From Chitinophaga qingshengii (lineage in GTDB: Bacteria > Bacteroidota > Bacteroidia > Chitinophagales > Chitinophagaceae), in the NCBI RefSeq assembly GCF_014529935.1, contig NZ_JACVFC010000002.1, positions 620,001-684,000 of the forward strand: a DNA stretch of 64,000 bases, written 5' to 3'. Below are positions 8,435 to 16,803 of this stretch, piece by piece; positions within the stretch are counted from its first letter, which is position 1; every line of letters begins with the position of its first letter. A program made the position numbers and the translations under genes. Below the pieces are notes generated by a model, which ran no database searches, had not been told where the DNA came from, and saw only the letters and a list, made by a program, of their open reading frames with translations.

Positions 8435-10309
8435 ATGCAGTTAGAGAACGTTTACATCACGGCTGCCGGCAAATATCTGCCAGGCGAACCTGTTCACAAC
8501 GACGAGATTGAAGAATACCTTGGACTGATCAGCGGTAAGCCATCCCGCAGCAAAACCAGGATGTTATCCCAAAACGGCATACAATCCAGGCATTACGCCA
8601 TAGATAAACAACAACGTACTACCCATACCGTTAGTGGCATGACAGCCAGGGCTATCGAAGATTGCCTGCATCGTAACGGTACCAGCAAGGAAGATATTGA
8701 TTTTATATCGGCGGCTACTACGCAGTCGGACTTACCCGTGCCCGGTTTCGCCAGTATGGTACATGCCGATCTTGGTAACCCGGCTTGTGAAATTGCCAGT
8801 CACCAGAGCGTTTGCGCAGCAGGTCTCATGGCTATCCGGAACGCCTATACGCATATTCAAACGGGTAACGTACAAACAGCGGTAGCTTGCGCCGGTGAGC
8901 TTGCCAGCAGGCTGTTTAAAGCCAAACGTTTTGAGCAACAACAACGCATACTGGATGGCCATGGCCTGGAACTGGAAACAGATTTCCTCCGCTGGATGCT
9001 GTCAGATGGCGCCGGAGCGTTCCTCTTACAAAACAGGCCAGCCGCCCAACATGTCAGCCTGCAAATAGAATGGATAGACCTTCGCTCCTACGCCCACCGC
9101 TTCGAAGTGTGCATGTTTGCCGGCAGGAACAAGGAAAACACCCAATCCTGGATGGACTATGACAGTTTCACTGATGCCGACAAAGACGGAGCGCTCAACC
9201 TGAAACAGGATCTCCGCCTGGTAGACAATATGGTGAAACTCGGCGTACAACGGTTCTTTGAACTGATTGACGAAGGCAAATTCGCCGCATCGGGTTTTGA
9301 CTGGTTCGTATGTCATTATTCTTCCCATCATTTCAAGGAAAAGATTATACAGCTGCTGGCAAAAGGCGGTGTTACCATTCCGGAAGAAAAATGGTTCAGC
9401 AACCTGTATAGCGTAGGCAATGTGGGCGCGGCATCCATCTTTGTATTGCTGGAAGAACTGCTGCGCACCAGATCGCTGAAAGCAGGCGAAAAAATATTGT
9501 GTATGGTACCGGAAAGCGGCCGGTTTATCACCGGGTTTATGATGCTCACCGTGGTACCGCCTACCGCTACACAAACCTTCGATCCTACTGCGCTGTTAAC
9601 CGCCATTCAGGCGCCGGATATACGCATCCGCCAGGATAATCCTACCCTGGAATGGCTGATCCGTCAGCTAACCACTGTTTGGATAGATTTCGAAAGTGCA
9701 TTGCGGCAGGTACCCATTGTGAAAAAGATATTCTCCGGTACGCTCACACTGGAAGAATATAAAGCGCTGCTGTTTAATCTCCGCCAGCAGGTGATTGACG
9801 GTTCCCAATGGATTGCCCGTGCAGCCTCCAACGTTAGTATCGAACATTTTGATATACGCTCCTCCTTCATCTCCCACTCCCGCGATGAACACCGGGACTA
9901 CCAGATACTGGAAAAGAACTATATTCAATGTGGCGGCAGTCTGGAAGAAATGCAGCGAGGTGAGAAAAATATCGGTAGCGAAGCCTTGAGTGCCTATATG
10001 TTCCAAAGGGCCAGTCAGCCGGACCCCTTCGATCTGTTGGGCGGTATGTTCATCATCGAAGGATTGGGTAACCGCGTAGCCGGCAACTGGGGCCGCGCCA
10101 TTCAACAACAATTACAGCTTCGTGATGACCAGGTATCGTTTTTCACCTACCATGAAACCAGCGATTCCAATGAAAATCACTTTGAACGGTTTGAGAACGC
10201 CATCCAGTCGGGGTTGCTGACCACCACACTCGCTGAACGGATCGTAAAAACGGCGAAGGTAACAGGTCGTTTATACCAGCTACAGCTGGAGCAAATCGGA
10301 AATTACTAG
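8435..10309 (+). CDS. KAS III (FabH-like) fused to a haem-oxygenase-like di-iron domain
   Basis: A 624-residue two-domain protein. Residues 1-375 are a beta-ketoacyl synthase III fold: Cys127 in HQSVCAAG, His294 (alternatives His298/299) in the CHYSSHH stretch, and Asn329 in SVGNVGAAS form the expected Cys-His-Asn triad. Residues about 400-620 resemble the haem-oxygenase-like di-iron oxidase/oxygenase (HDO, TenA/PqqC-like) fold, with candidate ligands in HSRDEH (481-486), IEG (Glu542) and YHET (573-574), ENH (580-582). KAS III enzymes condense an acyl-CoA or transfer acyl groups; HDO enzymes oxidise fatty acids, amino acids or similar small substrates with O2. The fusion suggests acyl transfer or condensation followed by oxidation. 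The substrate is unknown. The next gene starts 3 bp after the stop. Confidence 0.78.
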   Translation: MQLENVYITAAGKYLPGEPVHNDEIEEYLGLISGKPSRSKTRMLSQNGIQSRHYAIDKQQRTTHTVSGMTARAIEDCLHRNGTSKEDIDFISAATTQSDLPVPGFASMVHADLGNPACEIASHQSVCAAGLMAIRNAYTHIQTGNVQTAVACAGELASRLFKAKRFEQQQRILDGHGLELETDFLRWMLSDGAGAFLLQNRPAAQHVSLQIEWIDLRSYAHRFEVCMFAGRNKENTQSWMDYDSFTDADKDGALNLKQDLRLVDNMVKLGVQRFFELIDEGKFAASGFDWFVCHYSSHHFKEKIIQLLAKGGVTIPEEKWFSNLYSVGNVGAASIFVLLEELLRTRSLKAGEKILCMVPESGRFITGFMMLTVVPPTATQTFDPTALLTAIQAPDIRIRQDNPTLEWLIRQLTTVWIDFESALRQVPIVKKIFSGTLTLEEYKALLFNLRQQVIDGSQWIARAASNVSIEHFDIRSSFISHSRDEHRDYQILEKNYIQCGGSLEEMQRGEKNIGSEALSAYMFQRASQPDPFDLLGGMFIIEGLGNRVAGNWGRAIQQQLQLRDDQVSFFTYHETSDSNENHFERFENAIQSGLLTTTLAERIVKTAKVTGRLYQLQLEQIGNY

Positions 10310-10312
10310 CGT

Positions 10313-11218
10313 ATGAAAGACAGTGCTTATTTTGAACAACTGGAGAACAACCCCCGGGACCCCAGCCACTGGCATGCCCTGTTCCTGGACCACAGCATCC
10401 CGTTCAACCCGGATGCCAAAGCCGCGTTCCTGTATGATTCCGGCCGAAGGACCAAACAGTTCCTTTATCCTTTCGTGAAAGTGTTTGCGCGCCTGGGTAT
10501 TATCCTGCTGCAGGTGTTTAAAGCCATCGTACCCAATGTGATCAATGCGCCGCAACGCCTGCACCGCTGGCTGTACAGAGGAATGAAGTATTGTATTACG
10601 CCGGAAGCCAATTTCCTGATATTACGGCACTTTTACCTGGGTTCGGAAGTGCTGCGGTTTATTAAGGATAATGTGAAAGAGATCGATGATATTCCCATGC
10701 ATCCGCTGAAACCCGTGTCTATCAATGCCGTGAAGGATAATCTTTTTTTGCAGCATGATCTGAATCTCTACAACTTTATCATCAACCTGAATAATGCATT
10801 AAAGGCAAAAGGAAAAAGTATCACCAAAGTGGATAACCCGGATTTTAGCGCCATCAGCACTGGCCCGCTGCCTTTTGAAACGTTCCGTAATAAATGGACG
10901 AACTGTCTCGACCTGGCTACCGCCATTGAGATATTTACACCGGTATACCAGTTTTTCCTGACCGACAGTGATTTCTGGAGAGCTTCCAACTCTTTGCAGC
11001 TGGATGAAGTGATCGGGCTGTACGCTGCTACTATTATGGATTGCCCCGAGCGGCTGGTAGCGCTGAATAACAAACATCCCATGATACCGCTGCCTACTTA
11101 TGGCGCAGCATTCCGGCTTATTTTACACGGCCTTTCCACCGAGGTGTTGCATGCCCTGCTGGTAGAACAAAAACTCAAACAGGCAGCAGCTACAGCAGCG
11201 TTGCCACCATCTTCCTAG
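10313..11218 (+). CDS. Unknown protein in operon with the KAS III fusion
   Basis: A 301-residue soluble-looking protein, start 3 bp after the previous stop, so almost surely co-transcribed and perhaps coupled. I do not recognise a catalytic family with certainty; it resembles a Bacteroidota domain of unknown function that accompanies this type of synthase. It has an amphipathic stretch near residues 45-70 (FVKVFARLGIILLQ), scattered conserved-looking His residues (HWHALFLDHS near 20-28, RHFYLGSE near 104) and a hydrophobic helical C-terminal third. A role as partner or modifier of the upstream enzyme is inference from position. Its last 29 bases overlap the 3' end of the convergent tetR gene. 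Confidence 0.65.
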   Translation: MKDSAYFEQLENNPRDPSHWHALFLDHSIPFNPDAKAAFLYDSGRRTKQFLYPFVKVFARLGIILLQVFKAIVPNVINAPQRLHRWLYRGMKYCITPEANFLILRHFYLGSEVLRFIKDNVKEIDDIPMHPLKPVSINAVKDNLFLQHDLNLYNFIINLNNALKAKGKSITKVDNPDFSAISTGPLPFETFRNKWTNCLDLATAIEIFTPVYQFFLTDSDFWRASNSLQLDEVIGLYAATIMDCPERLVALNNKHPMIPLPTYGAAFRLILHGLSTEVLHALLVEQKLKQAAATAALPPSS

Positions 11219-11732
11219 CCTCCTGTACCGGCCATTGGTTGGCATACAACTGACTTTCTACCATGGCCGATTCAAACAGCAGGTATACATGGTCCTGTAC
11301 CAGTTGTTTTTCTTTATTGAGAATGGAAGAAAAATAAGTGCGCAGTTCTTTTTTGTGGTCGCGGATAATACGCAGCGCTTCACCATCCTGTTCCGTGATT
11401 TCAGAGAGTATATTCAGGAATGCACATCCGCGGTAGTGTTCCTTTTCATTGATATAAAGCAGAAAGTCAAATGCCGCAAGGATTTTTTCCTTTGCTTTGG
11501 CATGTTTCTCCGTAAAGGATTTCAGGGCATCGAACCAGTAAGTATGGCGGTATTCCAGGAATGCCTCCAGCAGCGCTTCCTTGGAGGAGAAGTGCAGGTA
11601 CAGGCTGGCACGGGCAACACCCGCTTCCTGCAATACCTGGTTAATACCCGTGGCGTGATAACCCTGCCGGTAAAAAAGATCTGTGGCGGTATCGAGCAAC
11701 CGCTGCCGGGGATCGCTGATTTTCTGTTTCAT
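11190..11732 (-). CDS. TetR/AcrR family repressor (NemR-like)
   Basis: A 180-residue TetR-type regulator. The N-terminal helix-turn-helix is at about residues 10-55 (GYHATGINQVLQEAGV then ASLYLHF), the rest is the ligand-binding core; a Cys in YRGCAFLN near residue 103 is a possible redox sensor, as in NemR-type proteins that sense electrophiles. The operator 13 bp upstream of its ATG argues for autorepression, and the matching operator at 7108-7125 points to the DUF1348 gene as second target. Its 3' end overlaps the convergent gene by 29 bp. Confidence 0.88.
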   Translation of the reverse strand: MKQKISDPRQRLLDTATDLFYRQGYHATGINQVLQEAGVARASLYLHFSSKEALLEAFLEYRHTYWFDALKSFTEKHAKAKEKILAAFDFLLYINEKEHYRGCAFLNILSEITEQDGEALRIIRDHKKELRTYFSSILNKEKQLVQDHVYLLFESAMVESQLYANQWPVQEARKMVATLL

Positions 11733-11744
11733 CCTGCAAAGATA

Positions 11745-11762
11745 AGACAGACCGATCTATCT
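11745..11762. promoter_or_regulatory. TetR-type operator upstream of tetR
   Basis: AGACAGA-CCGA-TCTATCT, an inverted repeat with one mismatch that begins 13 bp upstream of the ATG. It follows the same AGAYAGA-N4-TCTRTCT pattern as the site before the DUF1348 gene, 4.6 kb away. Confidence 0.65.
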
Positions 11763-11806
11763 TTTTCTCGCAAAAGCACGCAGAGATTGTCGGTTGTTTT
11801 AAGGGC

Positions 11807-11868
11807 GCAAAGGAGCGGAGATCATCGCGGAGATGATGCAAAGGAGCGGAGATCATTGCGGAGATACC
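11807..11868. repeat. Two tandem copies of a 31-bp unit at the end of rpiA
   Basis: Copies start at 11807 and 11838 and share GCAAAGGAGCGGAGATCAT, one mismatch, then GCGGAGAT. The second copy runs over the rpiA stop codon, so the last residues of RpiA are encoded by repeat sequence. GCAAAG/GCGGAG-rich intergenic repeats like this are common in the phylum. Confidence 0.75.
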
Positions 11869-12545
11869 ACCGTAACCCCGTCTTTACCCGCGATGATAGC
11901 TTCATGGGCCATTTGGTAAAACAGGGAGGTTTCCAATATACCCGGAATGGTTTTCAACTGTGGATTAATTTCTGCAACCGGGGGAAATGCCGTGAACCAG
12001 ATATCCAGCAGGAGATTGCCCCTTTCCGTGATCACCGCTCCATCCTTTTTGTTGCTCAGTCGCAGTTGCAGGCGGGCATCGGGATAAAGGCGTTGCAAAG
12101 CCTGTTGTACGAAAGACAATGCATCGGGGATCAGTTCTATCACTACCGGCACGGTAGGCAACAGTTTCTGTACGTATTTGGAGCCGTCGCCCACCAGGAT
12201 AAAACGTGTAGCCATGGCGGCCAACAGCTTTTCCAGGGTATGCACTCCGCCCCCGCTCTTCAGCGCGTTCAGCTGACGGTCAAACTGATCGCAGCCGTCG
12301 AAATGGAGGTCCAGTTGTGCTACCGCCGCCGTTTCCCGGACGTTAAAACCGTATTCCTGCAATAGCAGGCGGGTGTTAAAAGACGCAGTGGCTACGGTGA
12401 TACTTTCCCGTAGCGCCGGTACCGCCGCCAGTTCCTTCACCAGGTGCGCAATAGTACTACCCGCACCCAATCCAACCGCATGACCTTTTTGGATATAGGT
12501 CAATGCCTTTTTCGCAGCCTCCGGTTTATAGTCAATCGTTTCCAT
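11853..12545 (-). CDS. rpiA: Ribose-5-phosphate isomerase A
   Basis: A 230-residue protein of the RpiA family, which interconverts ribose 5-phosphate and ribulose 5-phosphate in the pentose phosphate pathway. GLGAGST (25-31) is the phosphate loop, DGCDQFD (83-89) corresponds to the usual DGADEVD with Asp83 and Asp86 kept, and LKSGGG (95-100) with Lys96 and Glu105 completes the active site. The sequence is more divergent than typical, but the key residues remain. The open frame extends to a GTG at 12560; the ATG at 12545 fits the family start. The C-terminus runs into a tandem repeat. Confidence 0.85.
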   Translation of the reverse strand: METIDYKPEAAKKALTYIQKGHAVGLGAGSTIAHLVKELAAVPALRESITVATASFNTRLLLQEYGFNVRETAAVAQLDLHFDGCDQFDRQLNALKSGGGVHTLEKLLAAMATRFILVGDGSKYVQKLLPTVPVVIELIPDALSFVQQALQRLYPDARLQLRLSNKKDGAVITERGNLLLDIWFTAFPPVAEINPQLKTIPGILETSLFYQMAHEAIIAGKDGVTVVSPQ

Positions 12546-12638
12546 GCTGTTAAATTTCACCTGAAAGTAACTAAATGCTTCAGGAAGAAATACTTAAAAA
12601 AGAGTTTTTTTTATCCGGAGTTTTTTTCTTTTCTTGCG

Positions 12639-12654
12639 ATGCAAACGATTGCAT
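12639..12654. promoter_or_regulatory. LacI-family-like operator between rpiA and the PL6 lyase gene
   Basis: ATGCAA-ACGA-TTGCAT is a perfect inverted repeat with a central CG, the usual form of LacI-family operators. It lies 91 bp before the lyase ATG and 94 bp before rpiA. No lacI gene lies in the window, so the regulator would act from elsewhere. Confidence 0.5.
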
Positions 12655-12744
12655 AAATGAACACCATTAGTTATCCTGAAAGACCTGCAGCCCGGCATTG
12701 TTCCATCCTCACAAACCCTTCCCAACACCTTTTAAACATTCCAC

Positions 12745-14835
12745 ATGCAGAAAAAATTACTCTTCCTGTTTTTGTTATGCTGGCAGACAGTTGCGGCACA
12801 AACGCCGGTAACTTCGTTATCAGCCTTACAAACCGCTATTAACAACGCTAACCCCGGAGATGTGATCATCCTGGCCAACGGTACCTACACCAGCACGGCC
12901 GATATTTCGATCACCAAACAGGGAACGGCCGCACAGCCTATTACCATCAAGGCCCAATCGCCGGCAGGCGCCATCATTGCGGGTACCGGCGGATTTAACG
13001 TAGCCAGTCCCGCGAAATACATCATCATCCAGGGATTTAAATTCACCCATTCCGCCAGCAAAACTAAAACAGGCGCCGGTACCTCCTATTGCCGGTTCAC
13101 CCGCAACATCTTTGAAACACCCGGCGACGGTGAGAACCTGACTATCGCGGGGAGCAACCATGAAGTAGACTACAACACTTTCCAGCACAAAAACGCCATG
13201 GGCCGTTTCCTGGCCATCCGCGGCAGCGGCAGCCAGATTGCCGAAAGCCTGTGGATTCACCACAACTATTTCCTGGACCAGCAACCGCAGACGGGCAACG
13301 GCGCTGAAACGTTCCAATTTGGACTCAGCGGCTACAGCATGTCTTCCAGCAACAGCATCGTGGAATACAATCTCTTTGAGCAATGCGCCGGAGAAAATGA
13401 AATGATTTCTGTAAAAGCATCAGCGGTAACGATACGCTACAACACTATCCGCGATTGCGCCGCCCAGTTCACCCTGCGGCATGGCAACAAATGTAAAGTG
13501 TATGGCAACTATTTCGTGAACACACCTGGCATCCGCATCTTCGGCGATGATCACGTCATTTACAGCAATCACTTTGAAAGCTGTAACCCTGCTATCAATA
13601 TCGGCAATGGTGATGGCGAAGTAGCCGATGGCTCGCCACTCACCTGTCACGATCGTCCGGACCGCGTACTGGTAGCGTTTAACACCCTGGTCAACAATAC
13701 CAGCAACATCACCCAATCCGGCCGTACCAACGGTTTGGGCGCCACCTATACCAACGTAGCCTACAACGTTATCCAGGGAGGCAGTAACGCCGCACAGATC
13801 GCCGGTCCGTATACCAACCCTACCTGGAAAGGCAACATCATCTACAATACCCCCAACGGCGCTATCCCCAGTGGTGGCTACGTGACTGCCAATCCGCTGG
13901 TAGCGCGTGATACCACCGGCACCTTCCACCTGCAAAGTGGTAGCCCCGCCATCGGCGCCGCTATTACGGCCTATCCGGATGTACTGTTCGATATGGACGG
14001 TCAGTCCCGCAGCGTTCCCCTGGACGCCGGCGCCGACCAGGTGTCTACCGCCCCGGTTACCGCCAGGATACTCACGCCGGCCATGGTAGGTTATAACGCC
14101 AACACCACTCCGCCCGTAACCCAATTCGTGGATATCACCGACAACGGCGGCGTAATCACCGGTCAGTACCCCAACACCACCAAACCTTCCGAAGATATAC
14201 CCAGCCTGATAGACAACGATATCGCCAGCAAATATTTCCGCAGCGGCAGAACCGCACTGTGGGTGCAGTACAAGTCCAGCGTGCCTGCGGCAGTAACCAA
14301 ATACACGCTCACATCGGCCAACGACGTGCCTGCCCGCGATCCTAAAAACTGGACGCTGCAAGGTTCCAATGACACCCTCACCTGGACCACGCTCGACAGC
14401 CGCTCCGGCGAAACATTCGCCACCCGTGGCCTTACCCGGACTTTCACCTGCAGCAATAGCACCGTCTACCGTTACTACCGGCTCAACATCAGCTCCAATA
14501 ACGGTGACACAGGAACGCAGCTGGCAGAATGGGAACTGTTTGCACAACAAACCACCGGAGGCCTGATGGCAGCCACACAAAACGATATGCCCGTAACGGT
14601 GTATCCCAACCCTACTACCGGGATCTTTAAAGTAAAACTGGACGATAAAAAAAGGAAATCTTACCGGCTGATTGTATTGGACGCCAAGGGCACCCAGGTA
14701 GCCGCTACCCTGCTGCCGGAAGATCAAACAAACCGGGAAGCCAATTTTAATCTCACTGCCATGCCAGGCGGCATGTATTTCATCCAGGTGAGCGACGGCT
14801 TACATCAAACAACACGCAGTTTGTTTAAATACTAA
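12745..14835 (+). CDS. Secreted PL6 polysaccharide lyase with F5/8-type and T9SS domains
   Basis: A 696-residue protein of polysaccharide lyase family 6 (chondroitinase B/alginate lyase type), which cleaves uronate-containing chains by beta-elimination on a right-handed beta-helix. A signal peptide ends at about residue 19. The helix covers about 20-430; the calcium-binding motif ENE (217-219), Lys224 and Arg245 in TLRHGNKC match the PL6 Brønsted pair. Residues about 470-605 look like an F5/8 type C (discoidin) carbohydrate-binding domain. The last ~75 residues (VYPNPTTGIFKVKL to FKY) are a type IX secretion sorting domain, so it is exported or attached to the cell surface. It has no SusC/D neighbours. 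Whether it acts on alginate or a glycosaminoglycan cannot be told here. Confidence 0.9.
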   Translation: MQKKLLFLFLLCWQTVAAQTPVTSLSALQTAINNANPGDVIILANGTYTSTADISITKQGTAAQPITIKAQSPAGAIIAGTGGFNVASPAKYIIIQGFKFTHSASKTKTGAGTSYCRFTRNIFETPGDGENLTIAGSNHEVDYNTFQHKNAMGRFLAIRGSGSQIAESLWIHHNYFLDQQPQTGNGAETFQFGLSGYSMSSSNSIVEYNLFEQCAGENEMISVKASAVTIRYNTIRDCAAQFTLRHGNKCKVYGNYFVNTPGIRIFGDDHVIYSNHFESCNPAINIGNGDGEVADGSPLTCHDRPDRVLVAFNTLVNNTSNITQSGRTNGLGATYTNVAYNVIQGGSNAAQIAGPYTNPTWKGNIIYNTPNGAIPSGGYVTANPLVARDTTGTFHLQSGSPAIGAAITAYPDVLFDMDGQSRSVPLDAGADQVSTAPVTARILTPAMVGYNANTTPPVTQFVDITDNGGVITGQYPNTTKPSEDIPSLIDNDIASKYFRSGRTALWVQYKSSVPAAVTKYTLTSANDVPARDPKNWTLQGSNDTLTWTTLDSRSGETFATRGLTRTFTCSNSTVYRYYRLNISSNNGDTGTQLAEWELFAQQTTGGLMAATQNDMPVTVYPNPTTGIFKVKLDDKKRKSYRLIVLDAKGTQVAATLLPEDQTNREANFNLTAMPGGMYFIQVSDGLHQTTRSLFKY

Positions 14836-14848
14836 TACCGATGACATG

Positions 14849-14902
14849 CTTAGCCCCGGGAATAGAGGATGGATCACCATTTGCTCCGTTCCCGGGACTA
14901 AG
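14849..14902 (+). terminator. Long hairpin after the PL6 gene
   Basis: Outer arms 14849-14862 and 14889-14902 pair over CCGGGAA/TTCCCGG plus CTTAG/CTAAG, with an inner ATGG/CCAT stem. There is no T-run, so it may be a 3' processing or weak termination structure. Confidence 0.45.
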
Positions 14903-14984
14903 ATGCCGACCGGCATTTGGGGAACAAAATATAGTTAATAGAGACTAACAACAGATGAGGCAGACGTCCCATCACTACATAGAT

Positions 14985-16229
14985 TCAGATAATTTCTTTC
15001 AGCGATTCAATAAAAAATTCAATTTCATCCGTGGTATTGTAATAATGCGGCGAAGCCCTCACTGCCCATTTCACGCCCTTGTCGTCAAAGTCCAGCACAC
15101 CAAAGGCGCGGTAACTCGGTACAACATTGATCTTTCTTTTTAAAAGTCTGTTTACAATATTCACCGGATCTCCACCCGCTACATGGAAGGTTACCAGTCC
15201 GCCTTGTTTTATTCCCCGGTCCAATACCTTCACCTTATCTATCGACGCCAGCTGGTCCCGGGTGATCGCTGCCATCAGCTGTACCTGTTGCCAGATACGG
15301 TCTTCCCCGATCTGCAGGCAATATTCAATCGCCGCTTTGGTACCTACTACCGTAGCATAGGCAAATTCCCAGTCCTCGAAGCGTTTGGCTTCCGGGTGTT
15401 GTTTATAGGCGCCTTTTTCCGTCCATTCGGCGCCTCTCATATCAATGAACATGGGCTCCAGACCGGCTTGTAAGGCCTTGTCGCTGATATACAGGGCGCC
15501 GGTGCCCCGTGGGCCGCGCAGGAACTTACGGCAGGTAACACTTAAAAAATCGCACTGCAGCTGTTGCACATCCAGTTTCATTTGCCCGGCGCTCTGGCAG
15601 GCATCCAGGATATACCAGGTTTTATCCGGATGTGATTTCAGATAGGTGCTGTAGACAGCCGCAATTTTTTGTACCGGTTGCACCAGTCCCGAATTGGTGG
15701 GGATATGCGTAATCGCCAGCAGCCGGGGTTTGTAGTAATACAGCTTTTCCAGCAGATCGTTCAGGTCTACCCCGCCAACAGCAGCATTCCTGATGTGAAC
15801 GATCTTCACCCCGAATCTTTTCTGTAAGGAGAGGAACTGTATCTGGTTAGACACAAAATCATCGCGGTCTGTCAGTATCACATCATCCTTTTCAAAAGGA
15901 ATAGCGGATAAAGCCCTGGTGTAGGCATCGGTAGCGCTGGCCGTAAAAGCGATGTTAGTCGCCTTGCAGTTGAAGAGCAGTGCACATTGTTCATAGAAGC
16001 CGCTGATGGCATCTGCCTGCAAGGCGGCTGCTTCATAACCTCCGATGGCCGATTCCAGGGTAATGTGTTCCAGTTGCGCCTGGGTCACTATATCCGGCAT
16101 GAGGCCGGAACCGGCGTTGTTCAGGTGCACCACGTGCCGGGTGCCGGTGGTTTCACTTCGGAAGCGGTGTATTTCATCCGCAGAAAAGGCGGTGCTGGCC
16201 GGTAGCTGAATAGAGGACGTGTGTATCAT
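14985..16229 (-). CDS. Aminotransferase class V-fold PLP-dependent enzyme
   Basis: A 414-residue fold-type I PLP enzyme, cysteine desulfurase/isopenicillin-N-epimerase-like. The N-terminal LNNAGSG, the LDACQSAG motif (Asp at about 210, cofactor pyridine contact) and TCRKFLRGPRGTG with the Schiff-base lysine at about 235 are all present. The reaction cannot be assigned within this broad family. The ATG at 16229 is chosen because the longer frame begins with a TTG that lies inside a perfect -7 box. The gene is divergent from an Lrp/AsnC regulator, a common arrangement when the regulator controls its neighbour in amino-acid metabolism. Confidence 0.85.
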   Translation of the reverse strand: MIHTSSIQLPASTAFSADEIHRFRSETTGTRHVVHLNNAGSGLMPDIVTQAQLEHITLESAIGGYEAAALQADAISGFYEQCALLFNCKATNIAFTASATDAYTRALSAIPFEKDDVILTDRDDFVSNQIQFLSLQKRFGVKIVHIRNAAVGGVDLNDLLEKLYYYKPRLLAITHIPTNSGLVQPVQKIAAVYSTYLKSHPDKTWYILDACQSAGQMKLDVQQLQCDFLSVTCRKFLRGPRGTGALYISDKALQAGLEPMFIDMRGAEWTEKGAYKQHPEAKRFEDWEFAYATVVGTKAAIEYCLQIGEDRIWQQVQLMAAITRDQLASIDKVKVLDRGIKQGGLVTFHVAGGDPVNIVNRLLKRKINVVPSYRAFGVLDFDDKGVKWAVRASPHYYNTTDEIEFFIESLKEII

Positions 16230-16250
16230 ACCTGTTCGTTTTTCTACAAG

Positions 16251-16258
16251 CAAAATTA
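16251..16258 (-). promoter_or_regulatory. -7 box of the class V aminotransferase gene
   Basis: Minus-strand TAATTTTG is a full match to TAnnTTTG, placed 21 bp before the ATG at 16229. It argues against the upstream TTG start at 16253. Confidence 0.5.
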
Positions 16259-16341
16259 CCAGCGCTCCGAAGACTAATTTTTGCGTTATCGCGTTTTAAC
16301 CGGCATATTTTGCCTATTTTCCTATCATAAACGGGTAAATT

Positions 16342-16803
16342 ATGTTTCAACTCGATGAATATGATAAAACATTGCTACGCCTGTTGCAGCAAAACAACCG
16401 GCTGACAACGGAACAACTCAGCGAAGCAGTGAACCTGAGCCAGAGTGCCGTACAAAGACGGCTGACCAAACTCCGGAACGAAAAAATCATTGAAGCCGAT
16501 GTGGCGATTGTTTCACCGCTGGCAGCAGGCATTGGCGCCAGCTGCGTGGTAGACGTGGTATTACACGAAGGCAGCTCCAAAGCGATAGACGAATTTAAGC
16601 GCGCCATGAAAAGCTGCCCTGAAGTTGCACAGTGTTATTACGTAACCGGCACCTACGACTTTGTATTGATTGTACACACCAGGGACATGGCTCATTTTGA
16701 AGCCTTCTCCAAAAAACATCTCATGGATAATAGTAACCTGAAACATTTTTATACCCATGTGGTGATGGACAAAGTGAAGGTGAGCTACAACGTAGCGTTA
16801 TAG
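16342..16803 (+). CDS. Lrp/AsnC family transcriptional regulator
   Basis: A 153-residue feast/famine regulator: winged helix-turn-helix at about residues 5-60 (LDEYDKTLLRLLQQN, then LSQSAVQRRLTKL) and an RAM effector-binding domain at about 65-145. It should act as a dimer or octamer binding amino acids. It is divergent from the aminotransferase gene, 112 bp between starts, which makes that gene the likely target. Its stop overlaps the stop of the convergent epimerase gene by 6 bp. Confidence 0.92.
   Translation: MFQLDEYDKTLLRLLQQNNRLTTEQLSEAVNLSQSAVQRRLTKLRNEKIIEADVAIVSPLAAGIGASCVVDVVLHEGSSKAIDEFKRAMKSCPEVAQCYYVTGTYDFVLIVHTRDMAHFEAFSKKHLMDNSNLKHFYTHVVMDKVKVSYNVAL

Noticed and set aside
11235..12365. 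376-codon plus-strand frame over tetR and rpiA
   Set aside because: Runs antisense across two real genes and their intergenic repeat; no recognisable protein.
13420..14727. 435-codon open frame antisense to the PL6 lyase gene
   Set aside because: Low-complexity Gly/Val/Arg-rich translation without family resemblance; it mirrors the codon pattern of the real gene, which has signal peptide, catalytic motifs and sorting domain.
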